From: Letharia columbiana
Taxonomy: Eukaryota; Ascomycota; Lecanoromycetes; Lecanorales; Parmeliaceae
Length of the DNA stretch: 64,000 bases
Assembly: GCF_014066305.1 (NCBI RefSeq)
Contig: NW_023501043.1
Location: forward strand, 1,240,001-1,304,000
Direction: 5' to 3'
In this document: one piece after another, positions 24,272-34,395 of the stretch
How the letters are laid out: each line of letters opens with the position of its first letter
How positions within the stretch are numbered: position 1 is the stretch's first letter
Translations under genes and position numbers: made by a program
The notes under the pieces: generated by a model
What the model was told of the DNA's origin: nothing
Database searches by the model: none
What the model saw: only the letters and a program-made list of their open reading frames with translations

Positions 24272-27200
24272 ATTAATAATTATTTCTTAATAATAATTCT
24301 AATTAAAAAAATAGATTATGAATTTAATGTATAGGCCTAAACTTGTAATTTATAATTTATTAATCTTTTTAAAGTTCTCGAATAAATAAAACGTCTTATT
24401 TATTAATTAGAGATCTCTAATAATTAAAAAGTATATTAAATTTTTATCGTAATATAATTAAAATTATACTCGAATTTTTAAGTAAATTTATATATTTAAT
24501 CTTAGCCTTACTTTAACGAGTTATCTTTTATCTTTATTAAAAGCGATATCGAGATTTTTAGATTTTATTATAAAATATCTTATTAAATAAAAAGAATATA
24601 GATTATAATATAATAAAAAAAAAGTATTAAGAATCTTAATAATATTTAGAAATTAATTCGAAACTATAAGTATAAGAATAATAAGAAACTATAATCGTAG
24701 TATATAATAAGCTTAATTATTTCTATTTAGAAATCTATTATTTATAATAGTAAGCTAGTAAGCTTAGTAAGATATTTATTTAATAAGTCTATTTATTTAA
24801 TAAAGTAAGTATCTTATTAAGACTACTTATATTTTTATAATAATAATTTTATAAATAAGAAGAAAGTATAGTAATTTCGCTAAAATAAATTCGAGAAAGA
24901 TTTATCTTCGAAGAATACTTATTTTTAAAGAAATCTTATATAAAAAACTTTAAAATTTTAAAATTTTAATTATCGACTACTCTTCTACTTCTTTATAGAG
25001 ATATTATAATATTATAATTCGAACCGTCTAGATCTCAAGAAATAGCGTTATTTCGACGAGATTTTTAGCGAAAAATTTCTAATCTTTTCTAAGAAATAAT
25101 ATTACTTCAGCGAGATTCTTAATAAAGAATTTCTAATCTTTTCTAAGAGATAACGTTATTTCGATAAATTTTCTAACGCGAAGTTTATTAACGCGGAGTT
25201 TACTAACGAATACGTTATTATTCTTTTTTATATTCTTTAATTATATTTTTTACTTTTTACTTAAAGTAAGCGATTAAGTCTAATAAAGAAAACGCTAAAT
25301 ATTTCTATTATATAGAAGCTTTATTATATATTTAAATTATTAGATATCTATATTATTTAAAAGAATCTATATTAAATAATCTATACTATTAACGATAGTC
25401 TAATTTATTAAAAAACGAGTTTTCTATATCGAATATAAGAAATTCTTCTTCGCTTCGTTTCTCGTAAAAGGTTTATTATTAACTAATAAACTCTCGGCGA
25501 ACTTTCTATTATTTAAAAGAATACTATTTAGAATACTTATAAACTTTATAACGACTTAATTAGTTAAGAAATAAGTATTATAAACTTTTACGAAGAAATT
25601 ATACTATTTCGAATATTATAATTAAATTTTAATACTTAATATAAAGATCTATTATCTTTCTTAACTTATATCTTTATAATATCGAAGTTCTAGAAATCTC
25701 TTTATTTTACTCGATAAAGATATTATTAACTAAAATCGCTATTTCTACGCCTATCTTCTTTACTCTATTTTTACTTATATTTAATATATTATAAATTTCT
25801 TAAATTTTTATTTAAATCTATTTATATTAATATTAAGATATATATCTCTATATTATTAATTATTTATATATCGCGATTACTCTTATCTTATATATAATAA
25901 TCTATATAAAAGATATTCGCCTTTAAACTCGCTATTACTTCGTATATTATATATATAATAATCTCTATCTATTAAAATCCTCTATTAGCGATATTATAGA
26001 ATATTAAATTAATTAAAAAAGAATTAGACTTAAAAACTCGAGATATAAAACTAAAACCCGCCTAGTAGCTCCGCTTTACCCCCGTTCTTATTTTATATTA
26101 ATTAAGAGAAGATATTAAAATAGCGAGAGAAGACGTAAGACTAAAACTCGACTAGTATCTCTACCCTTTTACCTCTATCTTTACTATTACTTATATTACG
26201 AAATTTCGAGATATTTAGAATAAATCGATAATTATAAATTAGATAATTACTTAGTTTAAGATTATTAGATTTATCTATCTTTATAAATATTAATTTAATA
26301 TTATTTAATAATTAAAAAATAAGAATTTAAGATAAGCTTATTTATAATAATAATTATTTTCTTATTAATACTTTTAAAATTATATATATTATAATAAGAC
26401 TTAAAGATAAGATTATTTAATATATTTCTACTAGATAATATTATAGCTTCTACTCTTTAATTAATAATCTTCTTAATTATTTAAATAATATATATGAAAT
26501 ATTATTATCTATTATTAAAGATATATATCGTTAAGTTTATCGTATAATAAAGAGATAATATAATTAATTATTTCTCGAGTTCTATAGATAATTTATAAAG
26601 TATTTTAAATATAAAATTAAACGTCTAATAAACGGCGATAAATATATAATATTTAAATTAATTAATAAATTAGAGTTTTTTAAAAAAAAATAGAAATTTT
26701 ATATATAAAGGAAATTAAACTTAGTTACGACTAAAGATATATTTTATATAATTAAATCTCGATAATTTAGAGAAAGTTCAAAAACTTATTAATAAGAAGT
26801 CGAAAATATTTATTAAATAATATGTTAAGATAAGACTTAAAGATATAATAAAACCCTATAATAAATATACTATTATTCTTTAATTTAATTTAGAGAAATA
26901 TAGACGATAAGAATATCTTTAAAAGACTTCTTTTTTTATATTAAAAAATCGATTTTCTAGATCTATATTACTTATTAATAGTCTTATATTAGATTTATTA
27001 AGTAGGCTTCTCTTATTATTATATATCTAAAGGGCTTTCGAAGTTATAATACGTTATCTATAAATCTTACTATCGTCGTTAATAATCTTAATTAATATCG
27101 ATTATATAATATTTTATAAAGAAACTTACTTAATATTAAATTAGAGTTTTAGCGTTTATAACTCGATTTAATTTAGAAGATATCGACTAATTAGATTATA

Positions 27201-27707
27201 TTATTTTATTAATTTCTTCTTTATTATATTAGATAGCTATTATATAGTAAATTCTTTTTTAATTATTATTTATTTAATTCTTTATAAATCTTTATTAAAT
27301 TAAAAGCTCTTAATACTATAATAAAGTACTATTAACGATACGCTAGCGAAATCTCCGAGACGTAATATTATTATTATCGTCGTCGTCGAAGAAAGATATT
27401 AATTTAATCTAATATACTAATATTAAAAGTTCTTTATTTTTATAGATTTTTAGCGAGTATAATATATACGATGGAATTATTTAGTTCTTTCGAAGGTTTA
27501 TAATAAGTAGGCTGAATGAGAGAAGGACTTAGAGAATTTAGAATCTTGCTGATATACAGATAAGATATAGCTATATCTTCGAGATCTTAATCATCTCTAG
27601 TTAAGGCCTACACGAACTATGAATATTTAAAGATATAAGGCAAGCAATAGGCCTATATCTCCGGTCTATTAGCTATAGAAACTATAGCTATTTAAGAGAG
27701 GGGGTAG
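24272..27707 (+). mobile_element. RIP-mutated LTR-element internal region (unassigned)
   Basis: The stretch ends in a purine run AAGAGAGGGGGTAG (27693-27707), a polypurine tract, directly before a recognisable LTR at 27708. So at least its right part is the 3' internal end of an LTR retrotransposon on the plus strand. I could not recover RT or integrase motifs in the frames I read, and no matching 5' LTR is visible, so it may be a truncated or non-autonomous copy. The last 300 bases before the LTR are less mutated. Confidence 0.5.
25039..25190. repeat. 54-bp tandem repeat, about 2.8 units
   Basis: Units start at 25039, 25093 and 25147 with 'ga(a/g)ata(a/g)cgtta' and share 'aaatttctaatcttttctaa'. 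They differ mainly by C/T and G/A changes, as expected after RIP of an originally uniform repeat. Confidence 0.75.
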
Positions 27708-27872
27708 TATTATAAGCGTATTCTTAATATACCCCTTAGCTCTATAGCTAGCGAGCCTTAGCGAAGATATCTTCTATTATATTATACCTTCTTTCTATAT
27801 ATATAATTCGATAGTCTTATTATTCTATTCTATCTCATCTATACTAGTATCGTATCTATGCTAATTCTAATA
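27708..27872 (+). repeat. 3' LTR, RIP-mutated
   Basis: Starts TATTATAAGCGTA and ends CTAATTCTAATA. It aligns throughout with the unmutated LTR at 39890-40062 (TGTTACGAGCGTA ... CTGGTCCTGACA); nearly all differences are C-to-T or G-to-A. The shared inner string 'tggctagcgggcctt' versus 'tagctagcgagcctt' shows the relation. A polypurine tract precedes it. Confidence 0.85.
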
Positions 27873-28601
27873 ACTTTCGTCTAAGTTATAGACTTAAGAA
27901 TTATTACTAAGAATAGTTAATAACTAAGACTAAGATACGACTTATAGAAAACGCTAAATATTAAAAATCGAATTAAAAAAACTATAAACTCCTCTATAAA
28001 AAATTATCTTTCTTATTATAAAATCTATTTATAATTATTTTTCTCTTTATATAACTTATTTATAAAAATTTAATCGAAGTAGATATTTAAATTATTAGAT
28101 AAATGTAAATACGCGTAATTATACGTTAAAGTATACTCTATTTTATATTATAAATCTCGAAAGCGATAAGATATTTAACGTAATCTATAAGTATAAATAC
28201 TAGTATTTTATTTATTATAGAATATTTTAAATAGAAATAAATAGTAAAGACTATTAGACGTACGTTATAAAAAGCGATCTATAGTCTTATATTTAAATTA
28301 TATTTAAGTATATCTAATACTATAATAGTAATAATCTCTACGATTATTATAACTCGAAGTAAATTTATTTAAAGATAAATAAGCGAATATAGTAGAGAGA
28401 GTTTTACGTTAGATATTTAGATATTATTACGAAATAATTTTAAGTGAAATCATATATATGAATAATATATATGTGTGATGTAATAATTCTATATAATATA
28501 TAAGATCTATAGTAGAAGAAGTCTCTATAGTATCGTAGTGTTAAGGTACTAAGCCTAATCGAAACGCCTAGTAAAGAAATTCGTAATAGATATATATAAT
28601 T
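27873..28601. other. AT-rich RIP-type sequence, unassigned
   Basis: No motif recognised. It follows the LTR and may be the old target sequence of that element. 'atatatatgtgtgatgtaataattctatata' (28466-28496) and 'gttaaggtactaagcct' (28540-28556) loosely recall the BIR-LTR repeat, but the match is too weak to call. Confidence 0.3.
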
Positions 28602-28880
28602 AATAGTCGAAAAGATATAATATCTAATATGAAATTTAAGTAATTTTCGAGATATTATCTTAAAAGATATAGAATATCTCTAATTTTACTCGATATCTTA
28701 TATATAAATTATCGTATTTTAAATATATCTCGTATAAAATAGACTAGTCTCGTTATAGAACTTTAAGAATTATAAGATTCTATAAATAGATTATAAAGAT
28801 ATAGGTCTTTAAAGAAAAGAAGTAAAAGTTATAAAATTCTAAATTAATTTTTTTTTATATCTTCTTAATCGCTATATAGA
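28602..28880. mobile_element. Small TIR element (MITE), RIP-mutated, empty-site copy
   Basis: It starts GTCGAAAAGATATAATATC and aligns over its length with the element that carries the BIR-LTR insertion at 32064-33666. At the position where that element holds the LTR unit between two AGAGG copies, this one reads a single 'agaag' in 'gaaaagaagtaaaagtt' (about 28815-28831). It is therefore a natural pre-insertion control. Related ends occur at 56779 and in the foldback element at 6926. Confidence 0.7.
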
Positions 28881-29589
28881 ATATATACGATATAAGTAAT
28901 ATAATCGTATCTATCTAAGAATATTTATTCTTTAAAAAAAGAGAAGAGATAAATATAAGAAGAGCGATAGTTATCGAAATTATTAAAGAATTAGAACTAG
29001 TTTTAAAAAAATTAAAAGACTATAATCTAGAAATAAAAGTAGAAAAAAATACGTTAACAAGTAAGAAAATCTTTTTTTAAAGTTTAAATCTATTAAAAAG
29101 TATGATATTATTATATCGAATATGAAATAAACTATTAATTATATTATTAATATCGACGAGTTAGACGCTAGATCGACGTTATTTAAAAGTAATTTCTTAA
29201 TTTCTATAAAACGTTTATAGTTCTATTAAATTTCTAAAAATTTCACGCTATAAATCTTAACTCGCTACGTAAGAATCTCGACGAGATTTCGAGTTATATC
29301 TCGCTATCTCGACTAGTTCTTAGTATTTATAAGCGACTTCTTTAAACTTTAATATTATATATTAAGAATTATAATAAAATCGAGTTTATAATATAATATT
29401 ATAGTTTAAATTAAAGTATAAGATATAGATATTTAGAAATATAATAAGATATATTAGATTAGATTTAAAGAAACGTTATAAAAGCGCTATAGAAACGCTA
29501 TAAAAATATTATAAGAGTAATAGCTTTAAATTAATATAATAAAACGCTTAATAAGAATAATAGAGTATTTTTATTATTTGATAAAATAA
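28881..29589. other. AT-rich RIP-type sequence, unassigned
   Basis: I recognise no protein motif or repeat end here. It lies between the small TIR element and the Helitron-like copy at 29590. Confidence 0.4.
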
Positions 29590-31538
29590 CAAGTAAAGGC
29601 CCATGAATTAAATTCATGGAGTTGGATTTTTCTAAGTCAAATCGAACTCTAATCGCTTACTGTACGTTTTTGACCTACATACAGGCATATATGTACGGAG
29701 AGAGGCGCGCTAAGGCCTAATTAGGAAGGTGTATCGAGTGTGGAGGATTGATCCGTAATAATTGCCTACAAAAAACAGAGAAAGGCCATGTCCTTATGGC
29801 AAGAAGTATCGAAATACCGGAAAGAAATGGAGACAACATGCCAATTAGTGGTGTGAATCCCACATTATCTCCTGCCGCAGTGAAATCTTTCGAATAATGA
29901 AATAGCTGTCAGAGCAAGACATCGGACGGTTTCAATTCGTCCAAATATGCATCGTTCCGGAGTGATGATTTGATGTGGAACCGTGGAGAGCATATGAGGT
30001 GGGATCTTGGAGAGCTGAGCCGTGTTCTTGACGATGGTGGCCTTGTTGCCGCTTAGTTTCTCCGCAGTGTTCTCCGCATTTGCCTGTTGTAGTTCCTCCT
30101 CTTGCTCCTCAATGCAGTGGGGATGATAGGCCAAGTTGCAGTGGTATTCTCCGCTTGCTAAGTGATGATTTGATGTAGAACCGTGGAGAGCATATGATGT
30201 GGGATTTTGGAGAGCTGAGCCGTGTTCTTGGTGCTGGGGGCCTTGTTGCCGCTTGGTTTCTCCGCAGTGTTCTCCATAGTGTTCTCCGCAGTGTTCTCCG
30301 CATTTGCCTGTTGTAGTTCCTCCTCTTACTTCTTGATGTAGTGGGGATGATAGGCTAAGTTGCAGTGGTGTTCTCCGCTTGTTGAGTGATGATTTGATAT
30401 GGAACCGTGGAGAGCATATGACGTGGGATCTTGGAGAGCTGAGCCGTGTTCTTGGTGCTGGGGGCCTTGTTGCCGCTTGGTTTCTCCGCAGTGTTCTCCA
30501 TTTTCTCCGCAGTGTTCTCCGCATTTGCCTGTTGTAGTTCCTCCTCTTACTCTCTTGATGTAGTGGGGATGATAGGCTAAGTTGCAGTGGTGTTCTCCGC
30601 TTGTTGAGTGATGATTTGATATGGAACCGTGGAGAGCATATGACGTGGGATCTTGGAGAGCTGAGCCGTGTTCTTGACGATGGTGGCCTTGTTGCCGCTT
30701 GGTTTCTCCGCAGTGTTCTCCGCATTTGCCTGTTGTAGTTCCTCCTCTTACTCCTTAATGTAGTGGGGATGACAGGCCAAGTTACAGTGGTGTTCTCCGC
30801 TTGCTGAGTGATGATTTGATGTGGAATCGTGGAGAGCATATGACGTCCGGACGCGTTTGGTATGACTACAATATTTGAATATTAGTTTAACCCACCTACC
30901 GCTGGCTTGGGAAGAGTATGTAGGGGAGGACGTATCCGTTCGGGCTCTTTTTGAGGGCCTTCCAACGCGTTTATGAGCAGTAGTAGGTAGCTGTTAGGCT
31001 CGCTTGCGGCCTCGATTGCCAGCAGTAGCGGATTCGTCGAGGGGTGGCTTGGGGGCGTCAGTAAGGGGCTCTAATTGGGCGAGGGGTACCGAAGACGATT
31101 GTGTTTATATTGGTGGAATTGATAGAATTGGTAGAATTGGTAGAATTGGTAGAATAATGGAAGAATAACAAACAGGTGGAAGGATTATTATCCGATCCCG
31201 GACGCGTCTGGTGTGACTACCATGACTACCATATTTGAATGTTCATTTAATTCACCAATAGTAGGCCAAACTTCATAATTTTTACAGCGTTAGAAAGCGC
31301 AAAGCGAGCTCTACAATTTACCAAATTATGAAGAAACAGTATCCGTAGGGAGCTGGTTATTTCAGAGGATAAGACTTCTGCACATAGATTTTTGTAGATT
31401 TTTGATGGTTGCGGACGCTAATTTATTTACCCGCGGTGTCTAACCAAAAAGCGTAGACCTGACGAATTTATGATTGGCTGCACATACAAATTCAAGGTTT
31501 TCTAGTTCAGCCCTACCTTATTCTTTTATATATACTGA
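29590..31538 (-). mobile_element. Helitron-like element, full-length copy (1949 bp)
   Basis: On the minus strand it runs from TCAGTATATATAAAAGAATAAG (31538 downward) to a hairpin CCATGAATT-T-AATTCATGG and GCCTTTACTTG ending at 29590. The flanking A and T leave no target duplication. Inside, in order: the 'tttggttagac' block, a TTCTACCAA minisatellite (about 31105-31160), the array of roughly 200-bp repeats (29960-30845), then a unique 3' block (29600-29950). That 3' block is shared with the BIR-LTR element ('gacatcggacggtttcaatt', 'gccatgtccttatggcaaga'). No replicase or helicase. It is almost free of RIP damage. Confidence 0.75.
29960..30845 (-). repeat. Array of roughly 200-bp repeats, 4-5 units
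   Basis: Each unit (minus strand) contains GAGGAGGAACTACAACAGGC, 'aatgcggagaacactgcgg', 'ggcaacaaggcc', 'aacacggctcagctctcc', 'cacatcaaatcatcactca' and 'ggagaacaccactgcaac'. Translated in the frame used by the BIR ORF it reads QQANAENTAEKPSGNKA. Unit lengths vary from about 200 to 222 by gain or loss of a 15-bp 'gagaacactgcg' sub-unit, and the frame changes between units, so this array no longer encodes a protein. The long open frame 29865-30839 is a patchwork of all three frames. Confidence 0.85.
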
Positions 31539-32063
31539 TATTATCTAGATCTAACTCTACTTCGTTAAAATCTCGTCTTAAAGCGAGATAATATTAAGCG
31601 TTTAAAATCTTTTCTTATCTCCCTTCGTTACGTAGCGTATCTAGATATTAAGAAATAATTTAAGTTTTAGAAATTAAATCTTAATTTAGAAGAATAGTTA
31701 GCTAGAAGTTTTATATTATATAAGATATTTATTATTTAAAAAGATAAGAGTAATAAGAGATTTTTTATAGTTTAAAATAGTTATTAATTAATATATATAA
31801 AAGAATAAAATAAACTTAAGTTAAAAAAAAGTTAATTTATATATATAATTAAATATAAGTTTAATATTTTTACGCTCTTTTATTATATCGACTAAGTTAG
31901 CTCGCTAGCCCTCTCGAGATCTCTTATTAAAAAATAGATATACGTTATTTATAAATAGAATAAGTTTTATATTTCTATTAAATTTTTAATTTTTTTTAAA
32001 TTATAATACGTATTTTACGCTTTTTAACGATTTAAAGATTTTGAAATTAAGTCTTATAATTAT
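31539..32063 (+). mobile_element. AT-rich flank and RIP-mutated Helitron-like 5' part
   Basis: From about 31788 the sequence 'tatatataaaagaataaaat' starts a RIP-mutated Helitron-like copy on the plus strand. It continues through 'aagttagctcgctagccct' and the 'gattttgaaattaagtcttataattat' part of the 209-bp unit. It is then cut by the small TIR element at 32064 and resumes after 33666. The part before 31788 is unassigned AT-rich DNA. Confidence 0.55.
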
Positions 32064-32284
32064 AGTAGCCGAAAAGGTATAATATTTGATATGGGATTTA
32101 GGCAATTTTCGAGATATCATTCCAAAAGATATAAGATATTTTCAATCCCACTCGGTATTCTATATATATATTACCGTATTTTAAAATCGTCCCGTATAGA
32201 ATAGACTAGTCTTATTATAGAGCTTTAAGAATTATAAAATTCTATAAATAGAATATAAAGATATAAATTTTCAAATAAAAGAGG

Positions 32285-32425
32285 TGTTAAGGAATCATTA
32301 TGATTTGACTCATATATGTGTGTGGTGTAAAAGATGTTGAGTATCTATGTAGTCTGCAGGCAGATATGTGCGGTGCCAAGCCTACGCTAGTGGCCCTATG
32401 AGTATCCCTGAGGCATCTCATGACA
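32285..32425 (-). repeat. 3' LTR of the BIR element (141 bp)
   Basis: Begins TGTTAAGGAATC and ends CATCTCATGACA on the plus strand; the inverted ends TGT...ACA are canonical. It is identical to the right LTR except at four sites. The adjoining interior on the minus strand is T-rich and shows no clear polypurine tract, which is odd for an LTR element. Confidence 0.93.
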
Positions 32426-32762
32426 ATTGCCCACAAAAAACAGAGAAATGCCATGTCCTCATGGCAAGAAGTATGCATGCATGATTTTTCGAAAAACCGG
32501 AAAGGAGTGGAGACACCGTGCTAATTAGTGGTGTGCATCCCACGAAATCTCCTGCTGGAATGAAAACTTTTGAATAGTACCGGAGCAAGACATCGGACGG
32601 TTTCAATTCGTCCAAATATGTATCGTCCAATCTTCCTCCTGCAGTGGCCTAATTGGCTGTGATCGTCGCAGTAGATCCTTCTCTTGTATCGTCAACTCAA
32701 TGATATGCCATATCAATACGATATCGCCGAGGCACGCAGAGATAGCAGGCCAAATTGTAGTG

Positions 32763-33290
32763 TCATTCTCCGCTTGCTGAGTGGCGATTTGACGGGGGGA
32801 TTGTGGAGAGGTAAGCCGTGTTCTTGACGATGGTGGCCTTGTTGCCGCTTGGTTTCTCCGCCGTGTTCTCCGCCGTGTTCTCCGCAGTATTCTCCGCATT
32901 TGCCTGTTGTAGTTCCTCCTCTTGTAGAGTATCAGACTGAGTGGCTGACTGAGTGGATGACTGAGTGGCTTGCTGAGTAGCTGACTGAGTGACTGGCTGT
33001 AGAGACCTTCTCGTATATTGCTGGCGAGTCTTCTGATTCCGGTGCTTCTTCTTCTGCTGTGTTGCACGGACGAATGGACACTCCGGTGATCGAGTAGCGT
33101 GGAAATCGAATGGATTATCACTATCCCAGTCACAAGGATCAAGACCGCATAGTGAGCACACCGTTAGATCCGGGGATGGAAAAGTAGGGTCGAATTCTCG
33201 ATGAAAGCCAGCACGGGCTACGTCAGAGGCACTTGGATATACGTGTGGCCATGACGTGAATGAGGCAAGTCTTGCAGCGTATGAGTTCAT
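32763..33290 (-). CDS. BIR-domain protein carried by LTR element
   Basis: A 175-residue ORF with an ATG start, 182 bases inside the 5' LTR. Residues 7-74 match a single BIR domain: RLASFTSWP at the N-terminal helix, ARAGF (25-29), then the zinc ligands Cys45, Cys48, His64 and Cys71, with Trp55 and DNP (58-60) at their expected places. The Cys-to-His spacing is 15, one less than usual. BIR domains bind proteins in cell-division (Bir1/survivin type) and apoptosis control. Residues 76-120 are basic then Gln/Ser/Thr-rich (SATQ repeats), and the tail has three NTAE repeats of the kind expanded in the Helitron-like arrays. The frame ends at 32763; downstream the sequence can be read on in other frames to LDELKPSDVLL, so the original protein was probably longer. 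Function in this context is unknown. Confidence 0.8.
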   Translation of the reverse strand: MNSYAARLASFTSWPHVYPSASDVARAGFHREFDPTFPSPDLTVCSLCGLDPCDWDSDNPFDFHATRSPECPFVRATQQKKKHRNQKTRQQYTRRSLQPVTQSATQQATQSSTQSATQSDTLQEEELQQANAENTAENTAENTAEKPSGNKATIVKNTAYLSTIPPSNRHSASGE

Positions 33291-33454
33291 TGTGATATCG
33301 ACAGGCCTATTGAAAGGATCGATTTGGACGGTGTCAAAAGGTACTCGATGACTGCGAGTGTGTTGGAGGTCCGGCTTGGAGCGTCACACTATTAGGTGTT
33401 GATGTGGGCTTTGCGTAAACGTCTGATGACGCCTGGATATCCTATGAAGTAGGG

Positions 33455-33470
33455 CCAGGTGTTGCTACCA
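33455..33470 (-). promoter_or_regulatory. Primer-binding site of the BIR-LTR element
   Basis: On the minus strand TGGTAGCAACACCTGG lies two bases inside the 5' LTR. It starts with TGG, complementary to the CCA end of a tRNA, which is the standard place and form of a minus-strand primer site. It fixes the element's orientation. Confidence 0.75.
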
Positions 33471-33472
33471 AT

Positions 33473-33613
33473 TGTTAAGGAATCATTATGGTTTGACTCA
33501 TATATGTGTGTGTTGTAAAAGATGTTGATTATCTATGTGGTCTGCAGGCAGATATGTGCGGTGCCAAGCCTACGCTAGTGGCCCTATGAGTATCCCTGAG
33601 GCATCTCATGACA
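33473..33613 (-). repeat. 5' LTR of the BIR element (141 bp)
   Basis: Matches 32285-32425 at 137 of 141 positions; followed by the target duplication AGAGG. Two of the four differences are A/G transitions and two are G/T, so they are ordinary divergence and not mainly RIP. Confidence 0.93.
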
Positions 33614-33666
33614 AGAGGTAAAAGTTAAAAAATTCTAAGTCCAAAAAATATCATACCTTTTCGGCC

Positions 33667-34395
33667 AGTATATAATTATTTAAAAAATAAGAAATTTAAA
33701 TATCTCTTATTAAAGTTCGCTCGATAGCCTTAATTATAAAATAGATATATATTAATTAATTTTAAAGAAATTCTTTTATTTTCTATAATTCTTTTTAAAA
33801 GATTATAGAATATAATTTACGCTTCTAAATAAAAAAGAATTATCAAATTTAATCTTATATATATTTAAAGATAAGGAATTTAAATATCGCGTATTAAAGA
33901 CTTATTTACTCTATTAAGAATAATAATATATATAATAGAATAAAATAGGGCTAAGCTATAAAATCTTAAATTTATATATATAATTAATTATAAATTTAGA
34001 GTTATTACGCTCTTTAATTAAATCGACTATATTAGCTCGCTAGTTCTCTTAAGCTTTATTATTAATAGTTTATATATAGAAGTTTTATATTTAAAAATAT
34101 CTAGCTTTTTATAAATGTTATTTCTTTATAATTAATTAAAATATAAAGTCTAATTTACACTTTCTAATAATATAAAATTTATAAAATTTAATTTACTATT
34201 AATAAGTTAAATTAATATTTAAATATAAGTAAAGATCTATAAATTAAATTCTCAGAGTTAAATTTTTCTAAATTAAATAAAGTTAGATTTTTTTAAATTA
34301 AATAGAATTTTAGCTCTAGCTCTAAGTTAAATCGAATTCTAATCGCTTACTATATATTTTTAATCTATTTTTATTATTATAAAATTAATAAAGAA
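33667..34395. mobile_element. RIP-mutated Helitron-like fragments in tandem
   Basis: 33678-33920 completes the 209-bp-unit part of the copy split by the TIR element ('cttattaaagttcgctcgatagcc'). At about 33927 a new 5' start ('atatatataatagaataaaatagggct') follows directly, giving head-to-tail copies, and runs to about 34220. At 34226 a 3' terminus in the opposite orientation begins (AAGTAAAGATCTATAAATTAAATT, mutated form of the hairpin end). All are heavily C-to-T / G-to-A converted. Confidence 0.55.

Larger units (their letters stand above)
32285..33613 (-). mobile_element. Non-autonomous LTR element encoding a BIR-domain protein
   Basis: Two 141-bp direct repeats (TGTTAAGG...CTCATGACA, ending CA) enclose 1047 bp, with the 5-bp target duplication AGAGG at 32280-32284 and 33614-33618. 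On the minus strand the 5' LTR (33613-33473) is followed after 2 bases by TGGTAGCAACACCTGG, a tRNA-type primer site. Size is like TRIM elements, but instead of gag/pol the interior has one ORF with a BIR zinc domain (32763-33290). The rest is a 3' block shared with the Helitron-like family. The LTRs differ at 4 of 141 positions, so the insertion is fairly recent. It must borrow reverse transcriptase and integrase from another element. The paralogue at 28602 shows the empty site. Confidence 0.88.
32064..33666. mobile_element. Small TIR element (about 270 bp) carrying the BIR-LTR insertion
   Basis: The left end is AGCCGAAAAGGTATAATATTTG (from 32064) and the right end, in reverse, CTGGCCGAAAAGGTATGATA, both next to TA. 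With the LTR unit and one AGAGG copy removed it is about 270 bp. It sits inside a RIP-mutated Helitron-like element, within 'cttataattat' of the 209-bp unit. Its own damage is light, so it is younger than its host. No transposase; TA target and short ends suggest a Tc1/mariner-type MITE (inference). Confidence 0.65.

Noticed and set aside
29865..30839. A 324-residue Arg-rich open frame on the minus strand
   Set aside because: It is the roughly 200-bp repeat array read through; successive units are in different frames and the same bases encode QQANAENTAE in the BIR ORF. No consistent protein.
32426..32450. Plus-strand orientation for the BIR-LTR element
   Set aside because: The sequence after the left LTR (ATTGCCCACAAA) does not look like a primer site, whereas the minus-strand side has TGGTAGCAACACCTGG and the BIR ORF is on the minus strand.
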